Of a stretch of DNA of 43,181 nucleotides, positions 16,471 to 24,552 are shown piece by piece. The stretch is taken from the NCBI GenBank assembly GCA_021372615.1, contig JAJFUB010000054.1, positions 1-43,181 of the forward strand, written 5' to 3'. Below the pieces are notes generated by a model. The model worked only from the letters and a program-made list of their open reading frames with translations, did not search any database and was not told where the DNA came from. The translations under genes were made by a program, and so were the position numbers. Position 1 is the stretch's first letter. Every line of letters starts with the position of its first letter. Origin of the DNA: a bacterium. GTDB lineage: Bacteria; Armatimonadota; Zipacnadia; Zipacnadales; UBA11051.

Positions 16471-19400
16471 ATGAGAACCGTCTGCTTCGTTGCTTTGCTG
16501 CTGCTCGCGAGCTGTGCCGCCTTCGCCGAACCCCTCGTCCCTAACGCCGGCCTCGAGACCGGGACCGACAAGCCGGATGGCTGGTCGTGGCGCACGGGCG
16601 AAGGAGGCCTGGGGGAGTTCGAGTGGACCGCCCGGATGGCCCATACCGGCCAGAAGTCGTTCCGCATCAAGCGCGCGGGCGCCTCGGGCTACACGGCTCT
16701 CGATAGCGAGGCGATCGGCGTCACACCGGGCATGACCGTCCGCGTTGCTGCCTGGATCTACCCGGTCAAGCCGGTGCGGCGTGGCGTGTACTTCATGGTC
16801 ACCCAGCACAAGCCGGGGACGGACGCTGAGGACCTTCCCAATACCTTCGGCGTCACCACGGCCGCCTTCGTGCCGCAGGTCTGGCAGCAGGTCAGCGTCA
16901 AGCTGACCATCCGCGAGGGCATTGACCGCATCCGCCTGCACTGCATCCAGGCGTTTCTGCCCTCCGAGCTGTACTGGGATGACTTCACCGTCACCGAGGC
17001 CGGGGCCGAACCCCAGCCGCGCTACGAGCCGCCCACCAAGGAAGACGTGCCACCCCTGACGCCGGAGCTGGAGGCCACGGTAGCCAAGCGCCCCCGCGCC
17101 ACGGCCAGGGTCGAGATGCGCGGCGAGCGCCCGCGCCTCCTCGTGGACGGCAAGCCCACGCCCTTCGCCTGGTATGTCAGCGCCTTCGGCGGGCCGGGCT
17201 TCTTCAGCAACGCGCAGATCGGCGACTTCGCCAAGGTCGGCGTACACGTCTACCTCGTGCCGCTCGTCCTCGGCAACGGCCTATACGGCGCCAAGGGTCC
17301 GTGGCTGGGGAAAGACCAGTACGACTTCAGTGTCGTGGATGACCTCCTGTGGCGCGTGCTGCGCGTGGACCCGCAGGGCTACGTCATCTTCTACATGTGC
17401 TCCGACCCCTACCCGGCCTGGGGCGCCGAGAACCCCGACCATGTCACGCAGGATCAGAATGGCCAGAAGGCCATCGTGTGGATGCATCCCAAGCGCTGGG
17501 GCAACGACCCCAAGGAGGGCGAGCGCTTCGCCCCGAGCCTGGTGTCGCACAAGCTGCGCGACGATGTGTCGGCGACGCTGAAGCTCCTGGCCAAGCACGT
17601 CGAGAGCAGCGTCCCCGGCCGTGCGGTCATCGGCTACCACGTCGCCGGCTTCAACGACGGCCAGTGGTTCCAGTGGGCCAGCCTGAACCCGGCGGACCTG
17701 CACTTGGCCGACTACTGCCCCGGTGCGGAGGCAGCCTTCCGCGAGTGGCTCAGCCACCGCTACCACACCTCCCCGGAGGGTCCGATTGTGTGGAGCGAGG
17801 AGCCGTTCCGGAAGGCCTGGAACGACCCCAACGTCACGACCATGGATGCGCGGATACCGGGGGCGGACAAGCTGTGGGCGGACCGTGTCTTCGTGGACCC
17901 CGCGACCGAGCGCCAGGTCGCCGATTACCAGCGCTTCTACTCCGAGGGCGTGGCCGAGAACGTCATGGCCCTGGCGAGGGTGCTCAAGTCCGAGACCCGG
18001 CGCCCGATCATCTGCGGCACGTACTATGAGGACATCACCTGCAACTCCACCAACCACATCGCCCTCGGGCGCTTCCTGAATGACACGGCGATTGACTACC
18101 TGGCCGGCCCGGCCGCCTACTCCATCCGCATGGCCGGTTGCCAGGGCGCGGTGCGCAGTGTCTTCGCCTCGACCGAACTGCATGGCAAGATGTACCTGAC
18201 CGAACAGGACTGGCGCTCATGGCACTCGGTGCCCAACCAGCCCGAGCAGAACTTCTCGTGGGGGCGGGCCGAGACTGCCGACATCCACAATGCCATGGTG
18301 CGGCGCGAGTGCGGCATGATGCTCGCCTTCGGGCTGGGCACCTGGTGGTACGACATGTCCGGCGGATGGTTCCGCGACGACCAGATCATGGCCGGCATCG
18401 GTGAGGCTGTGCGGGCCTTCAACATGGAACTGGCCGACCGGGACCGCCCGCAAGCCGACCTGGCGGTCTTCGTCTCCGAGGAAAGCGACAGCTATATCCG
18501 CATGAGGTACGGCGGCCAGTATCGCCACGTGGGCATCGTCCAGCAGATCGAGGAGCTGAACACGGCGGGCGTACCGTACCGACTGTACCTGCAGTCGGAC
18601 CTGGGCCAGATGAAGCTCCCCAACCACAAGGCCTATCTGTTCCTGAACCCCTATGTCATTACGGACGCCCAGCGCGCAGCCATTGAGGGTCTCAAGCGCG
18701 ACGGCAAGCTCCTCGCGTTCGTCCACGCCCCGGGGATCATCGGTAGCGACGACCCCGCGAAGACGGCGGCGGAGATCACGGGGCTGAGGCTGACAGCCTT
18801 GGCCGGCGAGACGCCGGCACTGGGCGCGGAGGGGGGACAGGGCCAGGGCGGGGCGACGAACCAGGGCGGGACGCCGAACCAGGGCGGGGCGCCGAACCAG
18901 GGCGGGGTGTCGCCGCAGGCGACAGGGACCCCGCCGGCGAGCGGGACGAAGGGCCAGGGCGGGGCACAGGGCTCGGGCCCCGACTCAGGCGTAGTGCGGG
19001 CTTCCAGCCCGCAACCGGCGCCCGGGGCGGGCTCGAAGCCCGCACTACATCCCCTGCTCGCCGGCATGGAGGATGAGGTCATCATGTCCCCCGCCCCCCA
19101 GGCCAATGCCCTGCAAGTCGTGGACCCACAGGCCGTCCCGCTGACCACCTACGAGAGCAGCACGGCCGTCGGCTGCGCGGCACGGGACTTCGGCAAGTGG
19201 AAGAGCGTCTTCATCGGCAGCCCGTGGATCAGCGCGGGCTTCGCCCGCAACCTGGCGCAGTGGGCGGGTTGCTGGGTCGCCGCCGCGCCCGGCGATGCCG
19301 TCTATGCCAGCCAGCACTTCCTGACCATCCATGCGCTCTTCCCGGGCCACAAGGTGCTCCGACTCAAGCAGCCGGCGAAGGTGACGGACCTGACGACAGG

Positions 19401-19479
19401 CCGCGTTGTCGCGGCCCGCGCACAGACGGTCGAGGTGGACATGGAGCGCGGGCAGACGCGGTGGTTCCGGCTGGACTGA
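16471..19479 (+). CDS. Secreted GH42-like glycosidase with a repeat-built insert
   Basis: The 1002-residue protein has a signal peptide (MRTVCFVALLLLASC, cleavage near AFA-EP), a jelly-roll carbohydrate-binding domain at about 22-180 (PNAGLETG, LYWDDFTV) and a TIM barrel from about 205 that resembles beta-galactosidase-like clan GH-A enzymes. The candidate nucleophile is Glu578 in YLTEQDW. The acid/base position in GYHVAGFNDGQW reads Asn395-Asp396 rather than Asn-Glu, so activity is uncertain. GGGGA precedes the ATG at 16471; a GTG at 16444 would only add residues before the signal peptide. Residues about 777-860 are not domain sequence but translated repeats (18800-19048). Confidence 0.8.
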   Translation: MRTVCFVALLLLASCAAFAEPLVPNAGLETGTDKPDGWSWRTGEGGLGEFEWTARMAHTGQKSFRIKRAGASGYTALDSEAIGVTPGMTVRVAAWIYPVKPVRRGVYFMVTQHKPGTDAEDLPNTFGVTTAAFVPQVWQQVSVKLTIREGIDRIRLHCIQAFLPSELYWDDFTVTEAGAEPQPRYEPPTKEDVPPLTPELEATVAKRPRATARVEMRGERPRLLVDGKPTPFAWYVSAFGGPGFFSNAQIGDFAKVGVHVYLVPLVLGNGLYGAKGPWLGKDQYDFSVVDDLLWRVLRVDPQGYVIFYMCSDPYPAWGAENPDHVTQDQNGQKAIVWMHPKRWGNDPKEGERFAPSLVSHKLRDDVSATLKLLAKHVESSVPGRAVIGYHVAGFNDGQWFQWASLNPADLHLADYCPGAEAAFREWLSHRYHTSPEGPIVWSEEPFRKAWNDPNVTTMDARIPGADKLWADRVFVDPATERQVADYQRFYSEGVAENVMALARVLKSETRRPIICGTYYEDITCNSTNHIALGRFLNDTAIDYLAGPAAYSIRMAGCQGAVRSVFASTELHGKMYLTEQDWRSWHSVPNQPEQNFSWGRAETADIHNAMVRRECGMMLAFGLGTWWYDMSGGWFRDDQIMAGIGEAVRAFNMELADRDRPQADLAVFVSEESDSYIRMRYGGQYRHVGIVQQIEELNTAGVPYRLYLQSDLGQMKLPNHKAYLFLNPYVITDAQRAAIEGLKRDGKLLAFVHAPGIIGSDDPAKTAAEITGLRLTALAGETPALGAEGGQGQGGATNQGGTPNQGGAPNQGGVSPQATGTPPASGTKGQGGAQGSGPDSGVVRASSPQPAPGAGSKPALHPLLAGMEDEVIMSPAPQANALQVVDPQAVPLTTYESSTAVGCAARDFGKWKSVFIGSPWISAGFARNLAQWAGCWVAAAPGDAVYASQHFLTIHALFPGHKVLRLKQPAKVTDLTTGRVVAARAQTVEVDMERGQTRWFRLD
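18800..18823. repeat. Intragenic palindrome, family D copy 1
   Basis: Core GCCGGCG-AGA-CGCCGGC (18802-18818), read in frame as LAGETPAL near residues 777-784. The 24-base segment matches 37906-37929, inside an unrelated gene on the other strand, at 23 of 24 bases. Confidence 0.75.
18841..18912 (+). repeat. 18-bp tandem repeat, four units, in frame
   Basis: Units start at 18841, 18859, 18877 and 18895 and encode GQGGAT, NQGGTP, NQGGAP and NQGGVS. Degenerate GQGG sequence continues to about 18980. It is part of the insert in the GH42-like protein and would form a flexible Gly/Gln/Pro linker. Confidence 0.85.
18991..19048. repeat. Intragenic inverted pair of family B repeats (BIME-like)
   Basis: The left copy (18991-19013) has a GTAG head and stem GCGGGCT / AGCCCGC. 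The right copy (19027-19048) is inverted and ends CACTAC. They are read in frame (GTA GTG CGG ...) through residues 841-860 without a stop. The same family lies between genes at 12309-12394. Confidence 0.85.
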
Positions 19480-19499
19480 CCTCAAGGGAGTTGGTAGCG

Positions 19500-22400
19500 A
19501 TGACTGTCAGGCGGCTGTGTGTGTGCCTGGCGCTGCTCACGCCGGTGCTGGCGGGGGCGCAGGCCGAGCGCGTTCTGCAAGCCCCGGTCAACCCCGGCTT
19601 CGAGGACTGGGCCAACAACGCCCCGGTCGGCTGGACGCTCAACGACCACCCCGACCTTGCCGGCGCCTGGGTGCGCTCCGCCAGCCCTCGCTCCGGCGCT
19701 GCCGCGGTGACGCTTCGCGCCGGGGCCAAGCGCACTTGCCACGCCTACCAGCGCTGGTTCCCGGTCAACGCCCAGACCTTCCTGACCGTGTCGGTGTGGG
19801 TCAAGGGCCACGGGTCCGGCGGGCTGCAGCTCTACACCTATGACGCCAAGTGCATCTTCAACGGCGGCTGGGCGGGCCGGAGCGTCGCGCTCACGGACCA
19901 GTACCGGCAGGTCACGATCACCTATCTGCCCGACAAGCCCGAGGTGGGCCACGTCGCCGTGGTACTCGCCTGCGAGGGCGAGGGGGCCGAGGCGACGTTC
20001 GACGACCTGACGCTGAGCTTCACACCCCTGTCCGACCTTGCCCGCTACGCCTACCACCCCGACCTCGCGGCCGACGTGAAGGCTGGGCGCTGGACAGCCC
20101 CGCCGGGAGCGACCGTGGAGGTCGCTGACGGCCCGTACGACACGCCGGGTTTGCTGGGCAGGCCGGCGGCCGTGGCGGCGGAGGGGAAGCCCTACGACGC
20201 CGCCAACTGGTGGAAGCAGAGCGCCGGCGGCGGCGCCTCAGGGGCGGTGTGGCGCGAGTTCGACAGCCCGCTCTTCCCGTTGCGCGGCGGCTTCCCGTAT
20301 GAGATCCGCTTCCGGCATCGCGCCCAAAGCGGCGCCAGCGTCCACTTCAAGCTGCGCTACTACGACGACGCCGGCGCCGAGGTCAAGTGGCTGCAGAACA
20401 CCTGGGCCTATCATGCCGTTGGCGGCCCGCGCAGCGGCTCACATGCCTGGCGCGAGAACGTCGCCACGGTCCTGCCGGTGCCGGAGGTGCGGCAGGCCCG
20501 ACTGGAGATCTGGTACGCCGAAGGCAGTGGTCCGCTCGGGCTCGCCGACCTCGACGTCCGCCCGGTGGCCGCGCTCGTAGCGCCCACGGAGGGCCTGGGC
20601 GCCCCCCTCAAGGAGTCGGCCCTCAAGGACGCCCGCCCTGTGCCGCTGCCGCCCATACCCACGCGCGAGGCTGTGGCGGTCACGGTTCCGGCGGGGGCGA
20701 AGACACGGATCGTCACGGCCACACCGACCGAGCTGTCCCTGGAGCTGGGCAGTGGCGTGACGCTGCGCGGCCTGTTCGACGGCGGCAGCTTCCTGGGGAT
20801 CGGCGAGGTGCGGCTGGGGAGCCTGGTGCTCCATGCCGCCGACGCCCCGCCCTGGGCGCCCCTGCCGCAGGCCGACCCGCCGGCCGACTACGTGCGGTGC
20901 GCTCTCGCGGGCGCGACGGTCGGCTGCCCCGGCCATGCCGACGGAGTGACGCTCAAGCTCCAACTCGTGCCGGCTGAAGGCCAGCCGGACGAGGTGCTGT
21001 GGTACTTGTGGCCCGAGAGGACGCAGCTCATGGACATGGACGCCACGGGCTTCGGGTACAGCTATGCCGCCCGGTCGGCGGCGCGGACCTTCCGCGGCCT
21101 GACGGATCGCACCGTCTGGGGCCTGGCCGGCACCAGCACGGGCCTCACCGCCCAGACGCAGCAGACCTACAGCCTCGACAACGTCTTCCCCCTCGGCGGT
21201 GAGCAGACGAACGCCGGGGGCGGCGGACTGCGGTTCGTGCACGCCGACCCCTTCGACTTCCAGACCGGGCCGGAGGGCTCCCTCATCACAGGCTTCGAGC
21301 AGCCCGGCTTCGTGGACAAGAGCGCCTACGCCAGCCGCTTCGGCGTCCACGTCAACGACTTCTTCCGGCTGCCGTGGGGGACGCAGATCGCGACCGGCCC
21401 CAAGCACGTCCTGTTCACCCGGGGGCGCGGGGCCGACGCCTTCGCGGCCGCGCGGGACGCGACCTACGCCACCTGCCGCCAGGCCTATGACCTCAAGCGC
21501 GATACGCCGTTGCCGATGGTGAACGTCTCGCGGCTGCAGTACGCCCCGTGCCCGGAGTCCAAGACCGAGCTGCCCCGCATCGCCCGCGAGTGGGTGCCGG
21601 AGTTTGGGAAGCTGGGCTTCAAGCGCGTCTACCTGGGGCCGCTGTGGGAGGGCGTGGTGTGCGGGCCGAGCCGCCTGGAGATCGCCGAGCGCTTCGGCGG
21701 GGAGCCGGCGCTGAAGACGCTGTGCGACGCCGCCCATGCCTACGGCCTGCAGGTCATCGAGTGGCTCTGCCCGGCGCACCTGTGGTGCCAGGCCGACATC
21801 TTCAAGCAGCACCCCGAGCGCGAGCTGAAGGGCGCCAACGGGCAGCCGCCGACCTCGTACTGCTGGCCGACGCTGCGCGGGGTGGACCTCACGGGTGACC
21901 ACTGGCAGTACTTCGTGGACAGCGTCCGGGGCCTCCACGAGCGCACCGGCCTCGATGGCCTGTGGCTCGACTCGTACTGCTCCTTCACCCACTTCATCGC
22001 CACCGAGGACCCCCAGTTCCGGCTGCGGCAGGGCGACGCGCTCTTCCGTCTGCACCGCGAACTGCACCGGATGGGCCTGGTCACGTACGTCGAGGGCTGC
22101 GCGTGCTTCGGCATCAAGTCCAACGGTCTCCCGTGCCGCCAGGACGACGACGGCCCGGCCTTCCCGGCGCCGGACACGTTCTATGACAGCTCCCCGTACT
22201 ACGGCCCGGCCTCGGCCCAGGATGAGGCGGTCTACGCCCGCTATCTGGGCGGCGAGGACCACTACTATCGCTACCTGGCGAACAAGTGCTGCCCGTTCAT
22301 CTACTACGAGGGCGTCAAGGAGGTCCCCGGCGCGCTGGAACGCGTGGCCCGGGCCAACCGCGACTACAATGCGGTCGTGCGCTACATGGAGCGGCGGGTG

Positions 22401-22592
22401 CTGCTGCCGGACGACCAGGGGGTGCTGTGGCATTTCGCAGGCCGGCCCAAGGTCCTGTTCGCCTTCCGGGAGGGGGAACTGAGCCTGCCGGGGGTGGCGG
22501 TGGCTACCGAGGTCGGCACCGGCCGGAAGCTACCGGCGTCAGGCAAGCTGAAGGTGTCGGCGACGACGACATATCTGCTGCAGGGGCGGTAG
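19500..22592 (+). CDS. Secreted alpha-galactosidase-like (GH27/31/36-type barrel) glycosidase with carbohydrate-binding domains
   Basis: The 1030-residue protein has a signal peptide (MTVRRLCVCLALLTPVLAG, then AQA). A jelly-roll carbohydrate-binding domain lies at about 25-175 (NPGFEDWANNAPVGW, TFDDLTLSF), a second beta-sandwich to about 330, a further beta-rich region, and a TIM barrel from about 660. GLDGLWLDSYCSF, with Asp824, is the usual place for the nucleophile of retaining alpha-glycosidases, and Glu865 (YVEGC) or a nearby Asp may be the second acid. Family assignment is by motif style only. AAGGGAG lies before the ATG at 19500; the longer frame from 19197 overlaps the upstream gene. 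The 20-bp gap suggests co-transcription with the GH42-like gene. Confidence 0.75.
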   Translation: MTVRRLCVCLALLTPVLAGAQAERVLQAPVNPGFEDWANNAPVGWTLNDHPDLAGAWVRSASPRSGAAAVTLRAGAKRTCHAYQRWFPVNAQTFLTVSVWVKGHGSGGLQLYTYDAKCIFNGGWAGRSVALTDQYRQVTITYLPDKPEVGHVAVVLACEGEGAEATFDDLTLSFTPLSDLARYAYHPDLAADVKAGRWTAPPGATVEVADGPYDTPGLLGRPAAVAAEGKPYDAANWWKQSAGGGASGAVWREFDSPLFPLRGGFPYEIRFRHRAQSGASVHFKLRYYDDAGAEVKWLQNTWAYHAVGGPRSGSHAWRENVATVLPVPEVRQARLEIWYAEGSGPLGLADLDVRPVAALVAPTEGLGAPLKESALKDARPVPLPPIPTREAVAVTVPAGAKTRIVTATPTELSLELGSGVTLRGLFDGGSFLGIGEVRLGSLVLHAADAPPWAPLPQADPPADYVRCALAGATVGCPGHADGVTLKLQLVPAEGQPDEVLWYLWPERTQLMDMDATGFGYSYAARSAARTFRGLTDRTVWGLAGTSTGLTAQTQQTYSLDNVFPLGGEQTNAGGGGLRFVHADPFDFQTGPEGSLITGFEQPGFVDKSAYASRFGVHVNDFFRLPWGTQIATGPKHVLFTRGRGADAFAAARDATYATCRQAYDLKRDTPLPMVNVSRLQYAPCPESKTELPRIAREWVPEFGKLGFKRVYLGPLWEGVVCGPSRLEIAERFGGEPALKTLCDAAHAYGLQVIEWLCPAHLWCQADIFKQHPERELKGANGQPPTSYCWPTLRGVDLTGDHWQYFVDSVRGLHERTGLDGLWLDSYCSFTHFIATEDPQFRLRQGDALFRLHRELHRMGLVTYVEGCACFGIKSNGLPCRQDDDGPAFPAPDTFYDSSPYYGPASAQDEAVYARYLGGEDHYYRYLANKCCPFIYYEGVKEVPGALERVARANRDYNAVVRYMERRVLLPDDQGVLWHFAGRPKVLFAFREGELSLPGVAVATEVGTGRKLPASGKLKVSATTTYLLQGR

Positions 22593-22608
22593 GGCCGACC
22601 GACGGAGC

Positions 22609-22637
22609 TTGACATGGGCCGGTCACAGGAGTAGCCT
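22609..22637 (+). promoter_or_regulatory. Sigma70-type promoter for the nucleotidyltransferase/HEPN pair
   Basis: TTGACA at 22609-22614 is a perfect -35 box. Seventeen bases later TAGCCT (22632-22637) is the best -10. Transcription would start about 22644, inside the operator that follows. Confidence 0.65.
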
Positions 22638-22639
22638 AT

Positions 22640-22675
22640 GATGCACATAAGCACCATATGATGCTTATGTGCATC
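22640..22675. promoter_or_regulatory. Perfect 14-bp inverted-repeat operator
   Basis: Arms GATGCACATAAGCA (22640-22653) and TGCTTATGTGCATC (22662-22675) are exact reverse complements separated by 8 bases. It overlaps the expected transcription start and is distinctly AT-rich for this DNA. Its place before a gene with an N-terminal HTH points to autoregulation by that protein. Confidence 0.75.
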
Positions 22676-22696
22676 ACTTGGTGAGATGAGGCTCCC

Positions 22697-23362
22697 ATGC
22701 TGCTTGCCCGTCCTCTTGATGATGTCCTCTCCTCGCAGGCCAAGGTCCGGGTCCTGCGGGTGCTGGCCCAATCGCCCGTGGCCCTCACGGGGCGTGAGAT
22801 TGCGCGCCGCGCCGGCACCGCGACCGGCCACATCTCGCGGGTCCTGCGGGAGCTGAGCGCGGCGGAGATCATCGGCGAGGCCGGTGGCGGGCGCGCCAAG
22901 CTCTACACCTACCAGGACGACACGGCCCTCGCGCGCCAGCTCAAGGAACTCTTCGTGCAGGAGGGGCGTCGTCTTCGTGGTGTCGTCCGCGCGCTGGCCA
23001 AGAGCACATTCGGCCTTCAGGCCATCATCCTTTTCGGGAGCGAGGCGCGCGGCGAGGCTGCTGCCCACAGCGACACAGACCTGCTCTTGGTCGTGCAGCG
23101 CCTGACGCGGAGCACGGAGGCGGAGGCCCGCCGGCAGTGCCTGAGCCTGGCGGAGGCCGAGCACCTGCATCTGTCGTGGCATGTGGTGGATATGGCCCGG
23201 CTCTACCGCTGGCATGAGGCGAGCGATCCCTTCTGGGTGAACGTTGTGCAGGACGGACTGCTACTTTGGGGGACAGACCCGGGGGCACTGATCCATGGCC
23301 ACATGGAAGGACTACTGGCGCCAGGCGACGCTGTTTTGGGAGGTGGCCGAGAGCGTCCATGA
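22697..23362 (+). CDS. HTH-fused minimal nucleotidyltransferase (MNT), probable antitoxin
   Basis: The 221-residue protein joins a winged HTH (about 12-72, with LTGREIARRAGTATGHISRV) to a Pol-beta-type nucleotidyltransferase domain. The catalytic GS-x10-DxD signature is intact: Gly114-Ser115, Asp126 and Asp128 in GSEARGEAAAHSDTD. MNT proteins paired with HEPN partners form MntA/HepT-type toxin-antitoxin systems, in which the MNT adds AMP to the HEPN protein and silences it. Here the HTH should also repress the pair through the inverted repeat just upstream. The 3' end overlaps the HEPN gene by 68 bases in another frame, an unusually long overlap. Confidence 0.82.
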   Translation: MLLARPLDDVLSSQAKVRVLRVLAQSPVALTGREIARRAGTATGHISRVLRELSAAEIIGEAGGGRAKLYTYQDDTALARQLKELFVQEGRRLRGVVRALAKSTFGLQAIILFGSEARGEAAAHSDTDLLLVVQRLTRSTEAEARRQCLSLAEAEHLHLSWHVVDMARLYRWHEASDPFWVNVVQDGLLLWGTDPGALIHGHMEGLLAPGDAVLGGGRERP

Positions 23363-23693
23363 CGCGCCTCATGCCAACCAGGCCGCCAGCAATGCGATTC
23401 TCGCCGCCATCGCGGCCAACGATGCCCTGTGCCTGTACCTCGGCGGGCGCCGAGCCAGAGCGGATGACCACGCCTCCGCAGTCGCCCTGCTGCGCCAGAT
23501 CACAAGCAAGACTGAGCACAGTCGGGCAGCCGCGGGACACGCTGAGAAGCTGGCGGCCATTCTGCAGATGAAGAACGAGGTGCAGTACTACGGCGCCCCC
23601 ATCACCCCGGCGCAGGCCGGCCGTGTCATGAAGCAAGTTCGTCGCCTGCTCGACTGGGTGCAGAGCGTCCTGCCGCCCGCTCCGATCGCGTAG
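23295..23693 (+). CDS. HEPN-domain protein, probable partner/toxin of the MNT protein
   Basis: The 132-residue all-helical protein starts MATWKDYWRQATLFWEVAE, like HEPN proteins encoded beside MNT nucleotidyltransferases, and has the late motif KNEVQYYG at residues 93-100. Active HEPN ribonucleases carry R-x4-6-H in this place. Here the Arg position is Lys93 and the His position Tyr98, so RNase activity is doubtful, or a variant group is used. Tyr98 or Tyr99 could be the AMP acceptor, by analogy with HepT. The gene overlaps the MNT gene by 68 bases and ends 172 bp before ftsE. Confidence 0.7.
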   Translation: MATWKDYWRQATLFWEVAESVHDAPHANQAASNAILAAIAANDALCLYLGGRRARADDHASAVALLRQITSKTEHSRAAAGHAEKLAAILQMKNEVQYYGAPITPAQAGRVMKQVRRLLDWVQSVLPPAPIA

Positions 23694-23777
23694 GCGTGCG
23701 GCAGGCAGCCGTCCGACACTCCAGCCAGCATGGACCGACAAAGACATACCATCTTGCCGTTACTGCGGAGCGGCGAA

Positions 23778-23807
23778 TTGCCACGGCGTTGCTTGCAGTG
23801 CTATAAT
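23778..23807 (+). promoter_or_regulatory. Sigma70-type promoter of the ftsEX operon
   Basis: TTGCCA (23778-23783) and a perfect TATAAT (23802-23807) are 18 bases apart. They lie 58 bases before the ftsE start, in the 172-bp gap after the HEPN gene. No other structure is clear in that gap. Confidence 0.75.
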
Positions 23808-23865
23808 CCGGCCATCGCAGACAGCGTCGCGGCACACTACACAGCTTCCATCGGAGACGTCTCAG

Positions 23866-24552
23866 ATGATCCATATGCAGGGGGTAGGCCTGGTCTACCC
23901 CGATGGGACCCGCGCCCTGCGGGGCATTGACCTGCACATCGGGCGCGGGGAGTTTGCTTTCATCGTCGGCGCTTCGGGCAGCGGGAAGTCCAGCCTGGCG
24001 GGCCTGATCTACCGGGAGCACGTGGCTTCCGAGGGCCGAGTCATCGTGGGCGGCCAGGATGTGGCACAGTTGCCGCCCTCGCGGGTGCCGGCCCTGCGCC
24101 GCAAGGTGGGCGTCATCTTCCAGGACTACCGGCTGCTGCCGGATCGGACGGCCTGGGAGAATATCGGCTTTGCCCTGGACGTGATGGGCGTCTCGCGCGC
24201 GGATAAGCACCGCCGGGTGCCCATTGCGCTGGAGTTGGTCGGCCTGGGCGACAAGGCGTCCTCGTTCCCCCACCAGCTCAGTGGCGGCGAGCAGCAGCGC
24301 ATCTGCATCGCGCGGGCGCTGGTGAACACGCCACCCGTCCTGGTGGCCGACGAGCCGACCGGGAATCTCGACCCCGATACATCGTGGGAGATCGTGCAAC
24401 TGCTGGCGCAGATCGCCGACAGCGGTACGACTGTCGTGATCGCCACCCATGATAAGTACATCGTGGACCGGCTGAACCGGCGCGTCATCAGCCTGGTGCA
24501 GGGGACCATCGTGCGGGACGCCCGCGAAGGGGGCACGTACGATGGAAGCTAA
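23866..24552 (+). CDS. ftsE: Cell division ATP-binding protein FtsE
   Basis: The 228-residue ABC ATPase has Walker A GASGSGKSS near residue 37, signature LSGGEQQR, Walker B VLVADEPTGNLD and the switch His in IATHDKY, in the order and length usual for FtsE. It binds FtsX at the inner face of the membrane and uses ATP to drive peptidoglycan hydrolase activation outside, at division or during elongation. GGAGA lies eight bases before the ATG. It overlaps ftsX by 11 bases, which confirms the pairing. A strong promoter precedes it. Confidence 0.93.
   Translation: MIHMQGVGLVYPDGTRALRGIDLHIGRGEFAFIVGASGSGKSSLAGLIYREHVASEGRVIVGGQDVAQLPPSRVPALRRKVGVIFQDYRLLPDRTAWENIGFALDVMGVSRADKHRRVPIALELVGLGDKASSFPHQLSGGEQQRICIARALVNTPPVLVADEPTGNLDPDTSWEIVQLLAQIADSGTTVVIATHDKYIVDRLNRRVISLVQGTIVRDAREGGTYDGS

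Noticed and set aside
20439-22433. 664-residue antisense open frame
   Set aside because: It mirrors the alpha-galactosidase-like gene; its product is Arg/Val/Leu/His-rich shadow sequence without a domain.
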